Positions 9,047 to 17,853 of a stretch of 64,000 nucleotides of DNA are shown here, piece by piece. How positions within the stretch are numbered: the stretch's first letter is position 1; each line of letters starts with the position of its first letter. Origin of the DNA: Citricoccus zhacaiensis (GTDB taxonomy: Bacteria; Actinomycetota; Actinomycetes; Actinomycetales; Micrococcaceae). The stretch lies in assembly GCF_014645315.1 (NCBI RefSeq), contig NZ_BMLQ01000002.1, positions 372,001 to 436,000 on the forward strand, given 5' to 3'. Position numbers and translations under genes: made by a program. Under the pieces are notes generated by a model. That model did not search any database and had not been told where the DNA came from. It worked only from the letters and a program-made list of their open reading frames with translations.

Positions 9047-10617
9047 CAGCGATCACCTCCTGGAGGAGTGGATGGGGGCGTGGGGGTCGGACTGCCTGAG
9101 GGTGTCCCCGACGGCGAATCGCTCGGCGACTCGGACGGGGACGGACTCGGCGTGGCCGGTGGATCCGGGGTCACGGAGTTCTCCAGGTCGGCCACGATCT
9201 GCTGGGCGTGCTCGAGGTCGCGGGCCGGCAGGCCCGATTCGACGCGTTGACGTGAATATGCCGGCAGGTCCTCCAGCGCCACGTCCGTCTCGCTGTCGAG
9301 GTGGGACAACTGGATCGGCCCCAGCCGCTGGGAGACGCCGTTGTAGATGGCCACCCGGCCGTCCTGGGCTCCCACGTAGTACTGGGTCTGTGTCCACAGG
9401 TAGCCCCAGAGCAACAGCACGGCGAAGATCAGCGCCAGCAGGGCGGTGAAGACGGGGATGAACACGGAGCGACGCCGGCGCGGCCGCTCCTCGTCCCGTG
9501 TCCCGTCCCGGGTTTCCTCCGGTTCGGGCCTGCCGGAGCCCGCGCCGTCACCGAGACCGTCGTCTGAGCCATCGACCGGCCCACGATGGCCCTCGATGAG
9601 CTCTGAGGCAGCGGAGACCGCCAGCGGGTCGGGCAGGGCGCCGTCGGCCTGAGCACCGTGGCTGGCCGCGCCGGTCAGCAGGGCTGCCGCTCGCTTCTGG
9701 GTGCTGCGGCGGGTGACGATGGGGATCTTGCCGGTCTGGGTGGCCAGGTCGGCGGCGCCGACGAGCACGTGGGGCCGGGACTCCAGGTCCTCCCGCAACA
9801 GGGAGGCGGAGACGGGGCCGGCCTCGCCCGGGGTGGCGGCGGCGAGGGCCTGGTCGGAGAGGTGGGCGGGCGAGGGCAGGGCCGCCTCGGCCTCGGTGGC
9901 CTCGTCCACCTCCAGGGCCACGACGGTGACGTTGTCCGGGGCACCGCCGCTCAAGGTCAGCTCGACCAGTTCATCGGCCACGGCCTGCAGGTCGCTCCGG
10001 TGGCGCAGCTTCTGCTCGATCACCGAGGGCGGCACCACGGCCGTCAACCCGTCGGAGCACAGCAGCCAGCGCTCGCCGGGCGCGGCGTCCACGGCCGAGA
10101 TGTCCAGTTCCGGGGAGGCATCCACGTCCCCGAGCACCCGCATGAGCACGTTCTTGTGCGGATGCGACTCGGCCTCGGCCGGGTCCAGACGTCCCTCGTC
10201 CACGAGCCGCTGCACGAAGGTGTGGTCGATGCTGATCTGTTCGAATGTGCCGTCCTTGAGCCGGTAGGCCCGGGAGTCCCCGATGTGCGCCACGTGGATG
10301 GTCCGCCCGGCGAGCAGCATCGCCGTGCACGTGGTTCCCATGCCGGCGAGCTTGGGGCTGGCATGGACCAGGTCGTTGAGGATCAGGTTCGCGTTCTGGA
10401 TCTCGTCCGGCAGCACGGTCTCCGGGCTGGCATAGCCGGTGGCGTCCAGGGGTGCCAGGTCCAGCACCGTGGAGGCGCTGGCCACGTCGCCCCCCACGTG
10501 CCCGCCCATGCCGTCGGCCACGACGGCCAGGTGCAAACCGGCATAGGCAGAGTCGTCGTTCTTCGACCTGACCCTGCCCACATCGGATCGCGCAGCGAAG
10601 CGGAGGACCAACGGCAT
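9046..10617 (-). CDS. pstP: PP2C-type phosphatase PstP
   Basis: Metal-dependent Ser/Thr phosphatase that reverses PknA/PknB phosphorylation. The N-terminal PP2C domain (about 1-235) contains RSKNDD, VADGMGGH (first metal aspartate), GDSRAYR and LLCSDGLT; the final metal aspartate is in GAPDNVTV. A long acidic, low-complexity linker leads to a TM helix (FIPVFTALLALIFAVLLLWG) and an extracellular domain ending in a Ser/Pro-rich tail. The ATG at 10617 starts MPLVLRFAARSD, the usual PstP N-terminus, five bases after the fhaB stop. The protein has 523 residues. Confidence 0.95.
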   Translation of the reverse strand: MPLVLRFAARSDVGRVRSKNDDSAYAGLHLAVVADGMGGHVGGDVASASTVLDLAPLDATGYASPETVLPDEIQNANLILNDLVHASPKLAGMGTTCTAMLLAGRTIHVAHIGDSRAYRLKDGTFEQISIDHTFVQRLVDEGRLDPAEAESHPHKNVLMRVLGDVDASPELDISAVDAAPGERWLLCSDGLTAVVPPSVIEQKLRHRSDLQAVADELVELTLSGGAPDNVTVVALEVDEATEAEAALPSPAHLSDQALAAATPGEAGPVSASLLREDLESRPHVLVGAADLATQTGKIPIVTRRSTQKRAAALLTGAASHGAQADGALPDPLAVSAASELIEGHRGPVDGSDDGLGDGAGSGRPEPEETRDGTRDEERPRRRRSVFIPVFTALLALIFAVLLLWGYLWTQTQYYVGAQDGRVAIYNGVSQRLGPIQLSHLDSETDVALEDLPAYSRQRVESGLPARDLEHAQQIVADLENSVTPDPPATPSPSPSESPSDSPSGTPSGSPTPTPPSTPPGGDR

Positions 10618-10622
10618 CGGCG

Positions 10623-11174
10623 TCAGGACCTCAGTTCCAGGACGGTCTTGCCGATCCGGATCGGGGTGCCCGGGTCCACGGCCACGGTGCGGGTCAGCTG
10701 GGAGCCGGAGACGTAGGTCCCGTTGGTGGAGCCGAGGTCCTCGAGGAACCAGCGTGAGCCCTGCGGGAACAGGCGGGCATGACGGCCCGAGACGTAGTCG
10801 TCGTCCAGCACCAGGTCGGCCTCTTGGGCGCGCCCGAGCAGGAGCGGTGATCCGTGCAGGTCCACGACGGAGCCCTGGAGTGGGCCCTCGGTGACCTGGA
10901 GCCGCGTCGGCAGCGGTCGGGCCTGTTGCTGGCCGGTGCTCTGACCTCCGGTCCCGGAGGCGGGTGCACCGCCACTGGGGCCACCACTGGGGCTGCCGGC
11001 CGTACCGGCGGCCGCGCCGGCGGCGACGGGCGCGGGGTTCTTGCCGCGGGGACGGACCTTGTTGCGGGCGCCGACCATGAGATCCCGCCCCTGCGAGGAG
11101 ACGATCGAGATGATGAGGATCCACATGACCAGCAGCAGGCCCAGCCGCAGTGCGGCCACGGCAAGTTCACTCAT
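10623..11174 (-). CDS. fhaB: Membrane-anchored FHA-domain protein FhaB (FipA)
   Basis: Phosphothreonine-binding protein of 183 residues. An N-terminal hydrophobic helix (about 6-26) anchors it. A flexible Gly/Ala/Ser-rich stretch follows, then a C-terminal FHA domain with LLLGRAQEADLVL, the SGRHARL motif and DLGSTNGTYV, which are the phosphopeptide-binding loops. It probably reads PknA/PknB-phosphorylated partners in the septal/elongation machinery. The ATG at 11174 overlaps the fhaA stop (ATGA). Confidence 0.93.
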   Translation of the reverse strand: MSELAVAALRLGLLLVMWILIISIVSSQGRDLMVGARNKVRPRGKNPAPVAAGAAAGTAGSPSGGPSGGAPASGTGGQSTGQQQARPLPTRLQVTEGPLQGSVVDLHGSPLLLGRAQEADLVLDDDYVSGRHARLFPQGSRWFLEDLGSTNGTYVSGSQLTRTVAVDPGTPIRIGKTVLELRS

Positions 11175-12094
11175 GAGGCACCTCCCGGGCCCGGCGTGTC
11201 CCGCGCGGGCAGCATCCTGAAGACCATGGCAACACGTCCCATCGTGATTCGGTCACCGTGCCGCAGCACGGTGGAGCCGTCCACTTTACGGTCGTTGACG
11301 TAGATGCCGTTCGTCGAGCCCAGGTCCACCGCCATGACGGTGCTGCCCCGGGTGATGATCTCCAGGTGGCGGCGGGAGACGCCCGTGTCCTCCACCAGGA
11401 TGTCCGCGTCGGCCGAACGGCCGAGCACGATCGAATCGGCGTTGATGCCGTACTTGCGGCCGTCGATCTCGAGCACGGGCTGCAGTGGTGCGGCTGCCGG
11501 TCGGGACGGCTGGGCCGGGCGCTGGGGGAACGGGCTCGGCGTTGGCCGGACCGCTTCCGCCGGCGCGGCGGGCGAGGGCGCGGGCCGGGCGGCCGGGCTG
11601 GGGATCGCGGACGCCACCGGCGGGACGGGAACGTCCCGGTCCACCGGAGCCTGGGACACGACGGCGGCCGAGCCGGTCCCGGAGGGTGAGGAGCCGGCGT
11701 CGTGCATCTGGTCCGAACCGCCGGAGCGGTCCGAGGCGGACTCGATGTCCAGCTTGCCGGCGCGCAGCGACGCCTCCTCCACGAAGGTGACGCGGACCGG
11801 GCCATGCAAGGTGTAGCCCTGGTCCCGGGCATGCCGGATGGCCTCGTCGCAGAGTTCCTCCGCCAGGGCGGAGCCCCATTTGCGGGCCAGTTCGAAGTCC
11901 GGGGTGGAGAACCGGATGATGAAGACGTTGGGCACGAAGGTGCGGCCCTCGGAGAGGACCATGGCCTCATCGTCCATGGTCAGTCTGAGGGCGTTGGCGA
12001 TCTCGACCGGCTTGACTGCTCGGGAGCCGCCGGCCGAGAAGGCTGACTGCACAGCCTTCTCCAGGCCGCGCTCGAGGTTATCCAGAAGACCCAC
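11171..12094 (-). CDS. fhaA: DUF3662/FHA-domain protein FhaA
   Basis: First gene of the envelope-signalling operon. The N-terminal DUF3662 domain (MGLLDNLERGLEKAV onward, to about 125) is followed by a Pro/Ala-rich linker and a C-terminal FHA domain (about 215-295) with VLGRSADADILV, SRRHLEI and DLGSTNGIYV. In mycobacteria FhaA binds phosphorylated MurJ (MviN) to limit peptidoglycan synthesis. The GTG at 12094 (Val-Gly-Leu-Leu-Asp) has AAAGGAG about 10 nt upstream and fits the conserved family N-terminus, so longer readings up to 12184 are rejected. The protein has 307 residues. Confidence 0.95.
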   Translation of the reverse strand: MGLLDNLERGLEKAVQSAFSAGGSRAVKPVEIANALRLTMDDEAMVLSEGRTFVPNVFIIRFSTPDFELARKWGSALAEELCDEAIRHARDQGYTLHGPVRVTFVEEASLRAGKLDIESASDRSGGSDQMHDAGSSPSGTGSAAVVSQAPVDRDVPVPPVASAIPSPAARPAPSPAAPAEAVRPTPSPFPQRPAQPSRPAAAPLQPVLEIDGRKYGINADSIVLGRSADADILVEDTGVSRRHLEIITRGSTVMAVDLGSTNGIYVNDRKVDGSTVLRHGDRITMGRVAMVFRMLPARDTPGPGGAS

Positions 12095-12261
12095 GCGGGG
12101 GTGCTCCTTTCCGCAGATGTCTGTGTCGATAGTACGCGGCACGCATGAGCAAACCGTGAGGAACAGGCCGGTGACGGGTCTCAATGCGGTTTCAATGCGA
12201 TCTCCCAGGCAGGGCTCAGGCGCTCGGATGGCCTTCGATGTGCGTTCGATTGACCGCCGAT

Positions 12262-12290
12262 TTGGGAATCCGCCAGGGTGGGGATAGGAT
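12262..12290 (+). promoter_or_regulatory. Probable promoter of tRNA-Leu
   Basis: TTGGGA (12262-12267) and TAGGAT (12285-12290) are separated by 17 bp, which would start transcription near 12297, about 65 nt before the mature tRNA. Confidence 0.5.
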
Positions 12291-12362
12291 AGATCCTGCT
12301 GTTCTGACCGGTACGAAGGATTCCATACAGGCCTTTCGACCGGGAAGACAGACCAAAACCTC

Positions 12363-12446
12363 GCGCGAGTGGCGGAATTGGCAGACGCGCTGGCTTCAGG
12401 TGCCAGTGTTCGAAAGGACGTGGGGGTTCAAGTCCCCCCTCGCGCA
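12363..12446 (+). tRNA. tRNA-Leu (anticodon CAG)
   Basis: An 84-nt class II tRNA. The acceptor GCGCGAG (12363-12369) pairs with CTCGCGC (12439-12445), with discriminator A at 12446. The anticodon stem CTGGC/GCCAG encloses TTCAGGT, giving CAG at 12397-12399. A variable arm follows, then the T loop in GGGGGTTCAAGTCCCCC. CCA is not encoded. A tRNA-Leu next to fhaA is standard in Micrococcaceae. Confidence 0.95.
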
Positions 12447-12458
12447 CGCGAGTCAATA

Positions 12459-12497
12459 CAGCGAAGGCCCCGGATCATGGATCCGGGGCCTTCGCTG
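12459..12497. terminator. Bidirectional hairpin terminator between tRNA-Leu and glycosyltransferase
   Basis: A perfect 18-bp stem (CAGCGAAGGCCCCGGATC and its complement) with a 3-nt loop lies between converging transcripts. There is no strong T-tract on either side. Confidence 0.75.
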
Positions 12498-12547
12498 TCC
12501 CTGGGACGCTGCGGGCCGTCAGCACGTGAGGTGCCACGGCGCCGGCC

Positions 12548-13753
12548 TCAGTCCACCGCCCGCGGCATCGGCTTGGCGAAGCGGTCCAGGAAGGGCCCGT
12601 TGAGGTCCCGGTGCCCGTGGCTCCAGTGTGTCTCGATCGCCTGCTCGTAGAAGCCCACGAGGGCCTCCGTGGCGGCACGCCAGGAATGCCGTTCGGCTTC
12701 GGCGCGGGCGGCCTCGCCCATCGAGGCCCGGAATCCGCGGTCTCCGAGCACGCGCGCCAGGCGGTCCACCCAGCCGTCGATATCGCCGGGGTCGACCAGG
12801 AAGCCGGTGCCGCCGTCGTCGATCACGAAGGGGATGCCGCCGGCACGGGCTCCGACCACGGGCACCCCGGAGGCCATGGACTCCAGCGCCACCAGGCCCA
12901 GGGTCTCCGTGGTGGAGGGGAACGCGAAGACGTCCGCGCTGGCATACGCCGCGGCGAGATCCGCGCCGGACAGGTAGCCCGTGAACACGGTGTACGCCGG
13001 GTCGAACAAACGCTCCAGGTCCTCGCGGTACGGACCGGAGCCCACCATCGCCAGCCGGGCACCGGGAATCCGCTCGCGGACACGGCGCATCGTTTCCACC
13101 AGTTGGTCGAGGTCCTTCTCGCGGCTCATGCGTCCCACATAGACCACCAGCGGGGCCTCGGGGTGGCCCGCGGTCAGCTTCTCCCGCATTTGGTCCGTGG
13201 CCTTCGAGGGGTGGTAGCCGACCGTGTCCACGGCCTTCGGCCACAGGTCCACCCGCTGGATGCCGACCTCACGGGCCCGGTCCACCATGGGTCCGGAGGT
13301 GCACAGGTTCACCTCCGCCTTGTTGTGGAGGAACTGGATCCAGGACTCGAGGGGGTGCCGGGCCCAGCCCACGCGCAGTGATTCCGTGTACTTCGGCACG
13401 TCCGTGTGGAAACTCGCCAGCTGGGGCAGGTCCCGCCGCCCGGCCGAGAGCACGCCGTAGGCGGCCAGCCAGATCGGGTTGACGGTGTGGACCACGTGCG
13501 GGCGGAAGGCCTCCACCCGCCGGGCGATGGCCGGCGTCGGAACTCCCACCTTCAACTCCGGGTACAGGTAGCGCAGCGAGAAGCTCCGCACCCGCACCAC
13601 CTCATGCCCGGCATACTCCGCCGGCGGCTCACCCGGCGCGAAGAGCAGGACCTCGTGTCCCAGCTCCTCCAGCTGTTCCAGGGTGCGCACCACCCGGGTC
13701 ACCACGCCGTCGATCTTCGGCAGGAAGACCTCGGTGAACATCGCGATGCGCAT
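12548..13753 (-). CDS. GT4 glycosyltransferase, SQD2/MgtA-like
   Basis: A retaining GT-B glycosyltransferase of 401 residues. The start MRIAMFTEVFLPKIDGV is typical of the SQD2/GDP-mannose-dependent mannosyltransferase group. The donor-binding region has VVYVGRMSREKDLDQLV and the EX7E motif within ETLGLVALE, followed by SGVPVVGARAGGIP. It lies 18 nt downstream of a gene for a UDP-sulfoquinovose synthase-like protein on the same strand. In plants and some bacteria SQD2 transfers sulfoquinovose to diacylglycerol, so the pairing suggests sulfolipid (SQDG) assembly. On sequence alone, a mannosyltransferase acting on a glycolipid (MgtA) is the main alternative. It is convergent with tRNA-Leu and separated from it by a hairpin. 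Confidence 0.85.
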   Translation of the reverse strand: MRIAMFTEVFLPKIDGVVTRVVRTLEQLEELGHEVLLFAPGEPPAEYAGHEVVRVRSFSLRYLYPELKVGVPTPAIARRVEAFRPHVVHTVNPIWLAAYGVLSAGRRDLPQLASFHTDVPKYTESLRVGWARHPLESWIQFLHNKAEVNLCTSGPMVDRAREVGIQRVDLWPKAVDTVGYHPSKATDQMREKLTAGHPEAPLVVYVGRMSREKDLDQLVETMRRVRERIPGARLAMVGSGPYREDLERLFDPAYTVFTGYLSGADLAAAYASADVFAFPSTTETLGLVALESMASGVPVVGARAGGIPFVIDDGGTGFLVDPGDIDGWVDRLARVLGDRGFRASMGEAARAEAERHSWRAATEALVGFYEQAIETHWSHGHRDLNGPFLDRFAKPMPRAVD

Positions 13754-13771
13754 GCGCGGAGTCCGCTCCCG

Positions 13772-15100
13772 CTACTTCACCGGGGCATGAGCCGGAACAG
13801 CGGCCGGAACGGGGTCCGTCTCCGGGACCGGGGACGACGCCGGCCCGGCCGGGGGCGCTGCCGGGACGCCGGCCTGCTGGTCGGCGGTCCAGAGCGAGGT
13901 GGCGGGGATCTTGGACAGATCCGCGCGGTCCCGGTACTTCTCGGCGATCTGTTCGACCTCGAGCAGCAGTCCCTCGGACAGGGTGGTCGGGTGGAGTCCG
14001 AGGTCCAGGAACGTGTCGTTGACGACGTGCAGGTCGTTCTCGGCCGACTCCTTGCGCGGGTTCGGCACCATGGCCACCTCGGCGCCGGTGATCCTGCCGA
14101 TCAGCTCGGCCAGGTCCCGCACCCGGTGGGTCTCCGTCATCTGGTTGAAGATCTTGACGCGCTCGCCCGCGGCCGGAGGGTTCTCCAGGGCGATCTGCAC
14201 GCAGCGGACCATGTCCTGCAGGTGGATGAACGCGCGCGTCTGGCCACCCGTGCCATGCACCGTGAGCGGATGGCCCACGGCGGCCTGCATGAGGAAGCGG
14301 TTCAGCACGGTGCCGTAGTCCCCGTCATAGTCGAAGCGGTTGATCAGGCGTTCGTCGAGCTGCGTCTGGGCCGTGTGGGTGCCCCAGATGATGCCCTGGT
14401 GCAGGTCGGTGATCCGCACCGAGTCGTTCTTCACGTAGTAGGCGAAGAGGTGCTGGTCCAGGACCTTGGTCAGGTGGTAGATCGAGCCCGGGTTGGACGG
14501 GTACAGGATCTGCTGTTCGATGCGCCGCGGTTCGGCCGGCTGGTCGGACGGGCCGTTCACCTCACCGTTCGCAGCACCGTCCGAGTCGTCGTCTGCGGTG
14601 ACTTCGATGTCCAGGTAGCCCTCGGGGATCTTCATGCCAGCGGTGCCGTAGCCGTAGACGCCCATGGTGCCGAGGTGGACCAGGTGGATGTCCACGCCGG
14701 ACTCGACGATCGCGCTCAGCACATGGTGCGTGGCGTTGACGTTGTTGTCCACGGTGTAGCGCTTGTTCTTCGAGGACTTCATGGAATAGGGCGCGGCCCG
14801 CTGCTCGGCGAAGTGCACCACGGCATCAGGGCGCTCGGTGCGGAAGAACTCCAGCAGTCCCTCGTAGTCCTGGGCCACATCGATGAAGGCGAAGCCGATC
14901 TGGCGGCCGGAGACCTCCCGCCAAGCTGCGCGCCGTTCGGAGAGGGACCGGATGGGCGTCAGGGACTCGGCCTCGAGCTCCTCGTCGATCACACGCCGGG
15001 AGAAGTTGTCCACGATGGTGACCTCGTGGCCCTGGTCCGAGAGGTGCAGGGAAGCGGGCCAGCCGCAGAAGCCGTCGCCGCCGAGGATCGCAATCTTCAC
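13772..15100 (-). CDS. sqdB: UDP-sulfoquinovose synthase-like NAD-dependent epimerase/dehydratase
   Basis: An extended short-chain dehydrogenase resembling SQD1/SqdB, which makes UDP-sulfoquinovose from UDP-glucose and sulfite. The NAD motif GGDGFCGW is at 7-14. The segments VHFAEQRAAPYSM (95-107) and HLGTMGVYG (142-150), with catalytic Thr145, are SQD1-like. The Tyr-Lys pair is Tyr208/Lys212 in SIYHLTKV. A low-complexity insert of about 25 residues (168-192), rich in Asp/Gly/Asn, sits between Thr145 and Tyr208; plant SQD1 lacks it. The GTG at 15100 has GGGAG 5 nt upstream; a TTG at 15112 is less likely. The protein has 442 residues and is followed 18 nt later by a GT4 glycosyltransferase. 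Confidence 0.85.
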   Translation of the reverse strand: MKIAILGGDGFCGWPASLHLSDQGHEVTIVDNFSRRVIDEELEAESLTPIRSLSERRAAWREVSGRQIGFAFIDVAQDYEGLLEFFRTERPDAVVHFAEQRAAPYSMKSSKNKRYTVDNNVNATHHVLSAIVESGVDIHLVHLGTMGVYGYGTAGMKIPEGYLDIEVTADDDSDGAANGEVNGPSDQPAEPRRIEQQILYPSNPGSIYHLTKVLDQHLFAYYVKNDSVRITDLHQGIIWGTHTAQTQLDERLINRFDYDGDYGTVLNRFLMQAAVGHPLTVHGTGGQTRAFIHLQDMVRCVQIALENPPAAGERVKIFNQMTETHRVRDLAELIGRITGAEVAMVPNPRKESAENDLHVVNDTFLDLGLHPTTLSEGLLLEVEQIAEKYRDRADLSKIPATSLWTADQQAGVPAAPPAGPASSPVPETDPVPAAVPAHAPVK

Positions 15101-15484
15101 AAGTACTCCCAATGCAGGTTGTCGAGGGACCGATCACGGCGAGCCGCACTCGTGGTGCTCAGGCGGGCACCGTGGGTTGGCTGCCGTATCGGTCGAAGGG
15201 CTGCCTTGAGCCTATCCAAACGACTGAGACCCAGGAGCGGGTGAGACGCCCGGATGTCAGGGGATGCGCCGGGAGACCGGACGAAAGGCCCGGCTCCCCG
15301 CGGGGCCGGACCGCCGCCGTCGGCCGCCGTCCGCGGAGACGCCTCGATCAGTTCATCCGAAGTTCATTCCGGGGCCGGGAATAGTTCCGGGCCGACCGTG
15401 GTTCTATTGAACGTTCAACCAATATTGGTGGAACGGACGGGCTGCGGTCCGGACGCCACCGCATTCAACGCAAGGAGACCTCTC
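15101..15484. other. Divergent intergenic region between sqdB-like gene and yceI
   Basis: About 380 bp hold the outward promoters of both genes. The only clear structure is a pair of palindromes at 15407-15428. No further ORF with coding character is seen. Confidence 0.6.
15407..15428. promoter_or_regulatory. Abutting palindromes upstream of yceI (candidate operator)
   Basis: A perfect 12-bp palindrome TTGAACGTTCAA (15407-15418) is immediately followed by a perfect 10-bp palindrome CCAATATTGG (15419-15428), about 57 bp before the yceI start. MarR-family operators are short palindromes of this kind, and YceI genes are often MarR- or redox-controlled. No regulator gene is adjacent. Confidence 0.5.
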
Positions 15485-16054
15485 ATGACCGCATTGACCC
15501 CCGGAACCTGGAACCTGGACGCCACCCACACCGATGTGGACTTCACGGTCCGCCACGCTGGCATCTCCAAGGTCCGCGGCACCTTCAACGCCGTCGAGGG
15601 ATCGCTGGTCGTGGCCGATGACGCCACCGCCTCGAACGTGAACATCACCATCGACGCCAACTCGGTGGACACCGGCCAGCCGGACCGCGATGCCCACATC
15701 AAGGCCGCCGATTTCTTCGAGACCGAGGCCCACCCGAACATGACCTTCGTCTCCACCGAGGTCCGTGCCCAGGGCAACGACCCGCAGGAGTTCACCCTCG
15801 TGGGCAACCTGACCATCAAGGGTGTCACCAACCCGGTCGAGCTCAAGGCGGAGTTCGGCGGCCAGACCGTCGACGCCTTCGGCATGACCCGCGCCGGCTT
15901 CGAGGCCGCCGGGGAGATCTCCCGCAAGGACTTCGGCATCACCTGGAACGCCCCGCTGCAGGCCGCGGCCGGTGGCGTGCTCGTCTCCGACGCCGTCAAG
16001 ATCCAGATCGACGCCTCCTTCGTCCTGCCGGCCGAAGAGGGCGCCCAGGCCTGA
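15485..16054 (+). CDS. YceI family polyisoprenoid-binding protein
   Basis: A 189-residue lipocalin-like beta-barrel protein of the YceI family, which binds isoprenoid or amphiphilic ligands and is often induced by stress or base. The hallmark start is GTWNLDATHTDVDFTVRHAGISKVRGTF, given here in outline, with the conserved SVDTGQPDRDAHIKAADFF region at the centre and DFGITWN near the end. There is no signal peptide, so it is probably cytoplasmic, unlike E. coli YceI. ATG 15485 has AAGGAG at 15472-15477. A double palindrome upstream suggests control by a dimeric repressor. A strong hairpin ends the transcript. Confidence 0.93.
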   Translation: MTALTPGTWNLDATHTDVDFTVRHAGISKVRGTFNAVEGSLVVADDATASNVNITIDANSVDTGQPDRDAHIKAADFFETEAHPNMTFVSTEVRAQGNDPQEFTLVGNLTIKGVTNPVELKAEFGGQTVDAFGMTRAGFEAAGEISRKDFGITWNAPLQAAAGGVLVSDAVKIQIDASFVLPAEEGAQA

Positions 16055-16089
16055 GCCTGAGCACGCCCCCGCCTGCAACGGCAGGCCAG

Positions 16090-16135
16090 AGCGCCCCGTT
16101 GTCCCGGAGATCATCCGGGACAACGGGGCGCTTTT
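16090..16135. terminator. Strong bidirectional intrinsic terminator after yceI
   Basis: A perfect 19-bp stem (AGCGCCCCGTTGTCCCGGA and its complement, 16090-16132) with a 5-nt loop is followed by TTTT. It sits between convergent yceI and the aquaporin gene. Confidence 0.9.
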
Positions 16136-16171
16136 GACCTCTGGAGGCGACCTGGCGCGGCAGGCAACCGC

Positions 16172-16957
16172 TCAGGCGGTGGCGTCGTTGGCTTCCCGCC
16201 CGGCGATGCCGGCGTTGACGTCTCCTCGGTCCGGGAGCAACAGGTTGTAGGTCAGACCGGCGATCGCCGCGCCCACGAGCGGGGCCAGGATGAACAGCCA
16301 GACCTGACCCAGTGCCTCACCGCCGGCGAACCAGGCCACGCCGAGGGAGCGGGCCGGGTTCACGGAGGTGTTGGACACCGGGATGGAGATCAGGTGGATC
16401 AGGGTCAGGGACAGGCCGATCGCCAGCGGTCCGAAGCCGGCCGGGGCGCGGCGGTCCGTGACACCGAGGATGACGTAGAGGAACACGGCGGTCAGGACGA
16501 CCTCGATCAGCAGCACGGACAGCATGGTGTAGCCGTCCGGTGAGCGCTCCCCGTAGCCGTTGGTGGCGAATCCGGACTCCTGGGCATCGAATCCGGTCTT
16601 CCCGGAGGCGATCGCCAGTAGGACGCCGCCGGCCACGGTGGCACCGAGGATCTGGATCAGCATGTAGGGACCGACGTCGGACCACTTGGTCCGGCCTGCC
16701 AGGGCGGTGCCCAGCGTGACGGCCGGGTTGAAGTGGCCGCCGGAGATGTGTCCCACCGCGTAGGCCATGACCACCACGGTCAGGCCGAAGGCGAGGGCGA
16801 CCCCGAGGAAACCGACGCCCATGTTGACGCCGGCGGGATCGTCCATGACCTGGGCGGCGAAGACGGCGGTGCCGCAACCGCCGAAGACGAGGACGAAGGT
16901 GCCGATGAACTCGGCCACCAGGCGGGCCGGGGTGCTGGGAGCAGATGAAGCAGGCAT
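16172..16957 (-). CDS. aqpZ: Aquaporin Z family channel
   Basis: A MIP-family channel of 261 residues with six predicted TM helices and both re-entrant NPA boxes: GHFNPAVT in the first half and SVNPARS in the second. The Arg after the second NPA belongs to the selectivity filter. The [19 protein letters not shown] first helix and the short loop D favour a water-specific AqpZ over a glycerol facilitator. ATG 16957 follows GGAGGATCG closely; upstream in-frame codons to 17020 look non-conserved. The gene is isolated and divergent from the dienelactone hydrolase gene. Confidence 0.93.
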   Translation of the reverse strand: MPASSAPSTPARLVAEFIGTFVLVFGGCGTAVFAAQVMDDPAGVNMGVGFLGVALAFGLTVVVMAYAVGHISGGHFNPAVTLGTALAGRTKWSDVGPYMLIQILGATVAGGVLLAIASGKTGFDAQESGFATNGYGERSPDGYTMLSVLLIEVVLTAVFLYVILGVTDRRAPAGFGPLAIGLSLTLIHLISIPVSNTSVNPARSLGVAWFAGGEALGQVWLFILAPLVGAAIAGLTYNLLLPDRGDVNAGIAGREANDATA

Positions 16958-17051
16958 GGTGCGATCCTCCAGTGCTGTGATGGCAGATCGGCACCGGCCC
17001 TCCGGGTGGACGGGCAACACGGGCGACTGCCGGAAGCCCCAGTATCTCCAC

Positions 17052-17079
17052 TTGTCCGGCCTGAAGGCACGCCTAGACT
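17052..17079 (+). promoter_or_regulatory. Promoter of the dienelactone hydrolase gene
   Basis: TTGTCC (17052-17057) and TAGACT (17074-17079) are 16 bp apart. Predicted start is near 17086, giving a leader of about 40 nt with an AAGGAGG ribosome-binding site before ATG 17125. Confidence 0.55.
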
Positions 17080-17124
17080 GACCGTGACCGTTACCAGCTT
17101 CATCCGCGGATCCAAGGAGGACCC

Positions 17125-17847
17125 ATGGCCGGAAAGACCCCGCACCAGAACACCACCTTCGCCCTCCCGGAGAAGGAAGGCTCCGATGGCGGGATAAACC
17201 TCGGCCACGGCTACCTGGCCACCCCAGAATCCGGGTCCGGCCCCGGCGTCATCGTCATCCAGGAGTGGTGGGGCCTCACCGACCACATGCGGGACGTCTG
17301 CGACCGGTTGGCGGCGGAGGGCTTCACCGCCCTGGCCCCGGACCTGTTCGGCGGTTGGGTCGCCCATGATGGCGAGGAGGCGGGCGAGATGATGCAGAAC
17401 CTCCCCGCGGCGGAGGGGGCCCGCCAGCTGGCCGGGGCCGTCGACTACCTGCTGTCCCTGGACTCGGTCACCTCGAAGACCGTCGGTACTGTCGGGTTCT
17501 GCATGGGTGGCGGGTTCGTGCTCGCCCTGGCCGCTGACCAGGGTGCGAAGGTCTCCGCCGCGGTGCCGTTCTATGGCGTCGGCCAGGCCGTCCCGCAGGC
17601 CTACGCCGGGGTGAAGGCTGCTGTTCAAGGCCACTACGCCGAACAGGACTCCATGTTCCCGCCCCAGGACGCACGCGCCCAGGAACATCAGATCCGCGAA
17701 GAGTCCGGTGCCGAGGTCGAGTACTTCTTCTACGATGCCCCGCACGCCTTCCATAATGACGAGAATCCCCAGGGCAACTACCGCCCCGAGGAGGCCGAGC
17801 TCGCCTGGTCCCGCACCGTGCGGTTCCTGAAGGACAAGGTCGAGTAA
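17125..17847 (+). CDS. Dienelactone hydrolase family protein
   Basis: An alpha/beta-hydrolase (240 residues) of the carboxymethylenebutenolidase family. The catalytic Cys lies in VGFCMGGG, the acid in HYAEQDSMF and the His in DAPHAFHND; the conserved EWWGL loop near residue 48 carries the Glu that holds the Cys in its resting state. These enzymes open lactone rings in aromatic catabolism, but no ring-cleavage genes are nearby, so the physiological substrate is unknown. The next gene starts 6 nt downstream, suggesting one transcript. Confidence 0.9.
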   Translation: MAGKTPHQNTTFALPEKEGSDGGINLGHGYLATPESGSGPGVIVIQEWWGLTDHMRDVCDRLAAEGFTALAPDLFGGWVAHDGEEAGEMMQNLPAAEGARQLAGAVDYLLSLDSVTSKTVGTVGFCMGGGFVLALAADQGAKVSAAVPFYGVGQAVPQAYAGVKAAVQGHYAEQDSMFPPQDARAQEHQIREESGAEVEYFFYDAPHAFHNDENPQGNYRPEEAELAWSRTVRFLKDKVE

Positions 17848-17853
17848 CCGCCG

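Noticed and set aside
12250-12290. TTGACC (12250-12255) as the -35 of tRNA-Leu
   Set aside because: It is 29 bp from TAGGAT; TTGGGA at 12262 gives the right 17-bp spacing.
13772-15100. Alternative call as UDP-glucose 4-epimerase (GalE)
   Set aside because: The EQRAAPYSM and HLGTMGVYG segments and the Thr in the catalytic position fit SQD1/SqdB better than GalE.
13406-15244. Long plus-strand open frame opposite the sqdB-like gene
   Set aside because: The minus-strand reading has clear catalytic motifs; the plus reading has none and no start signals.
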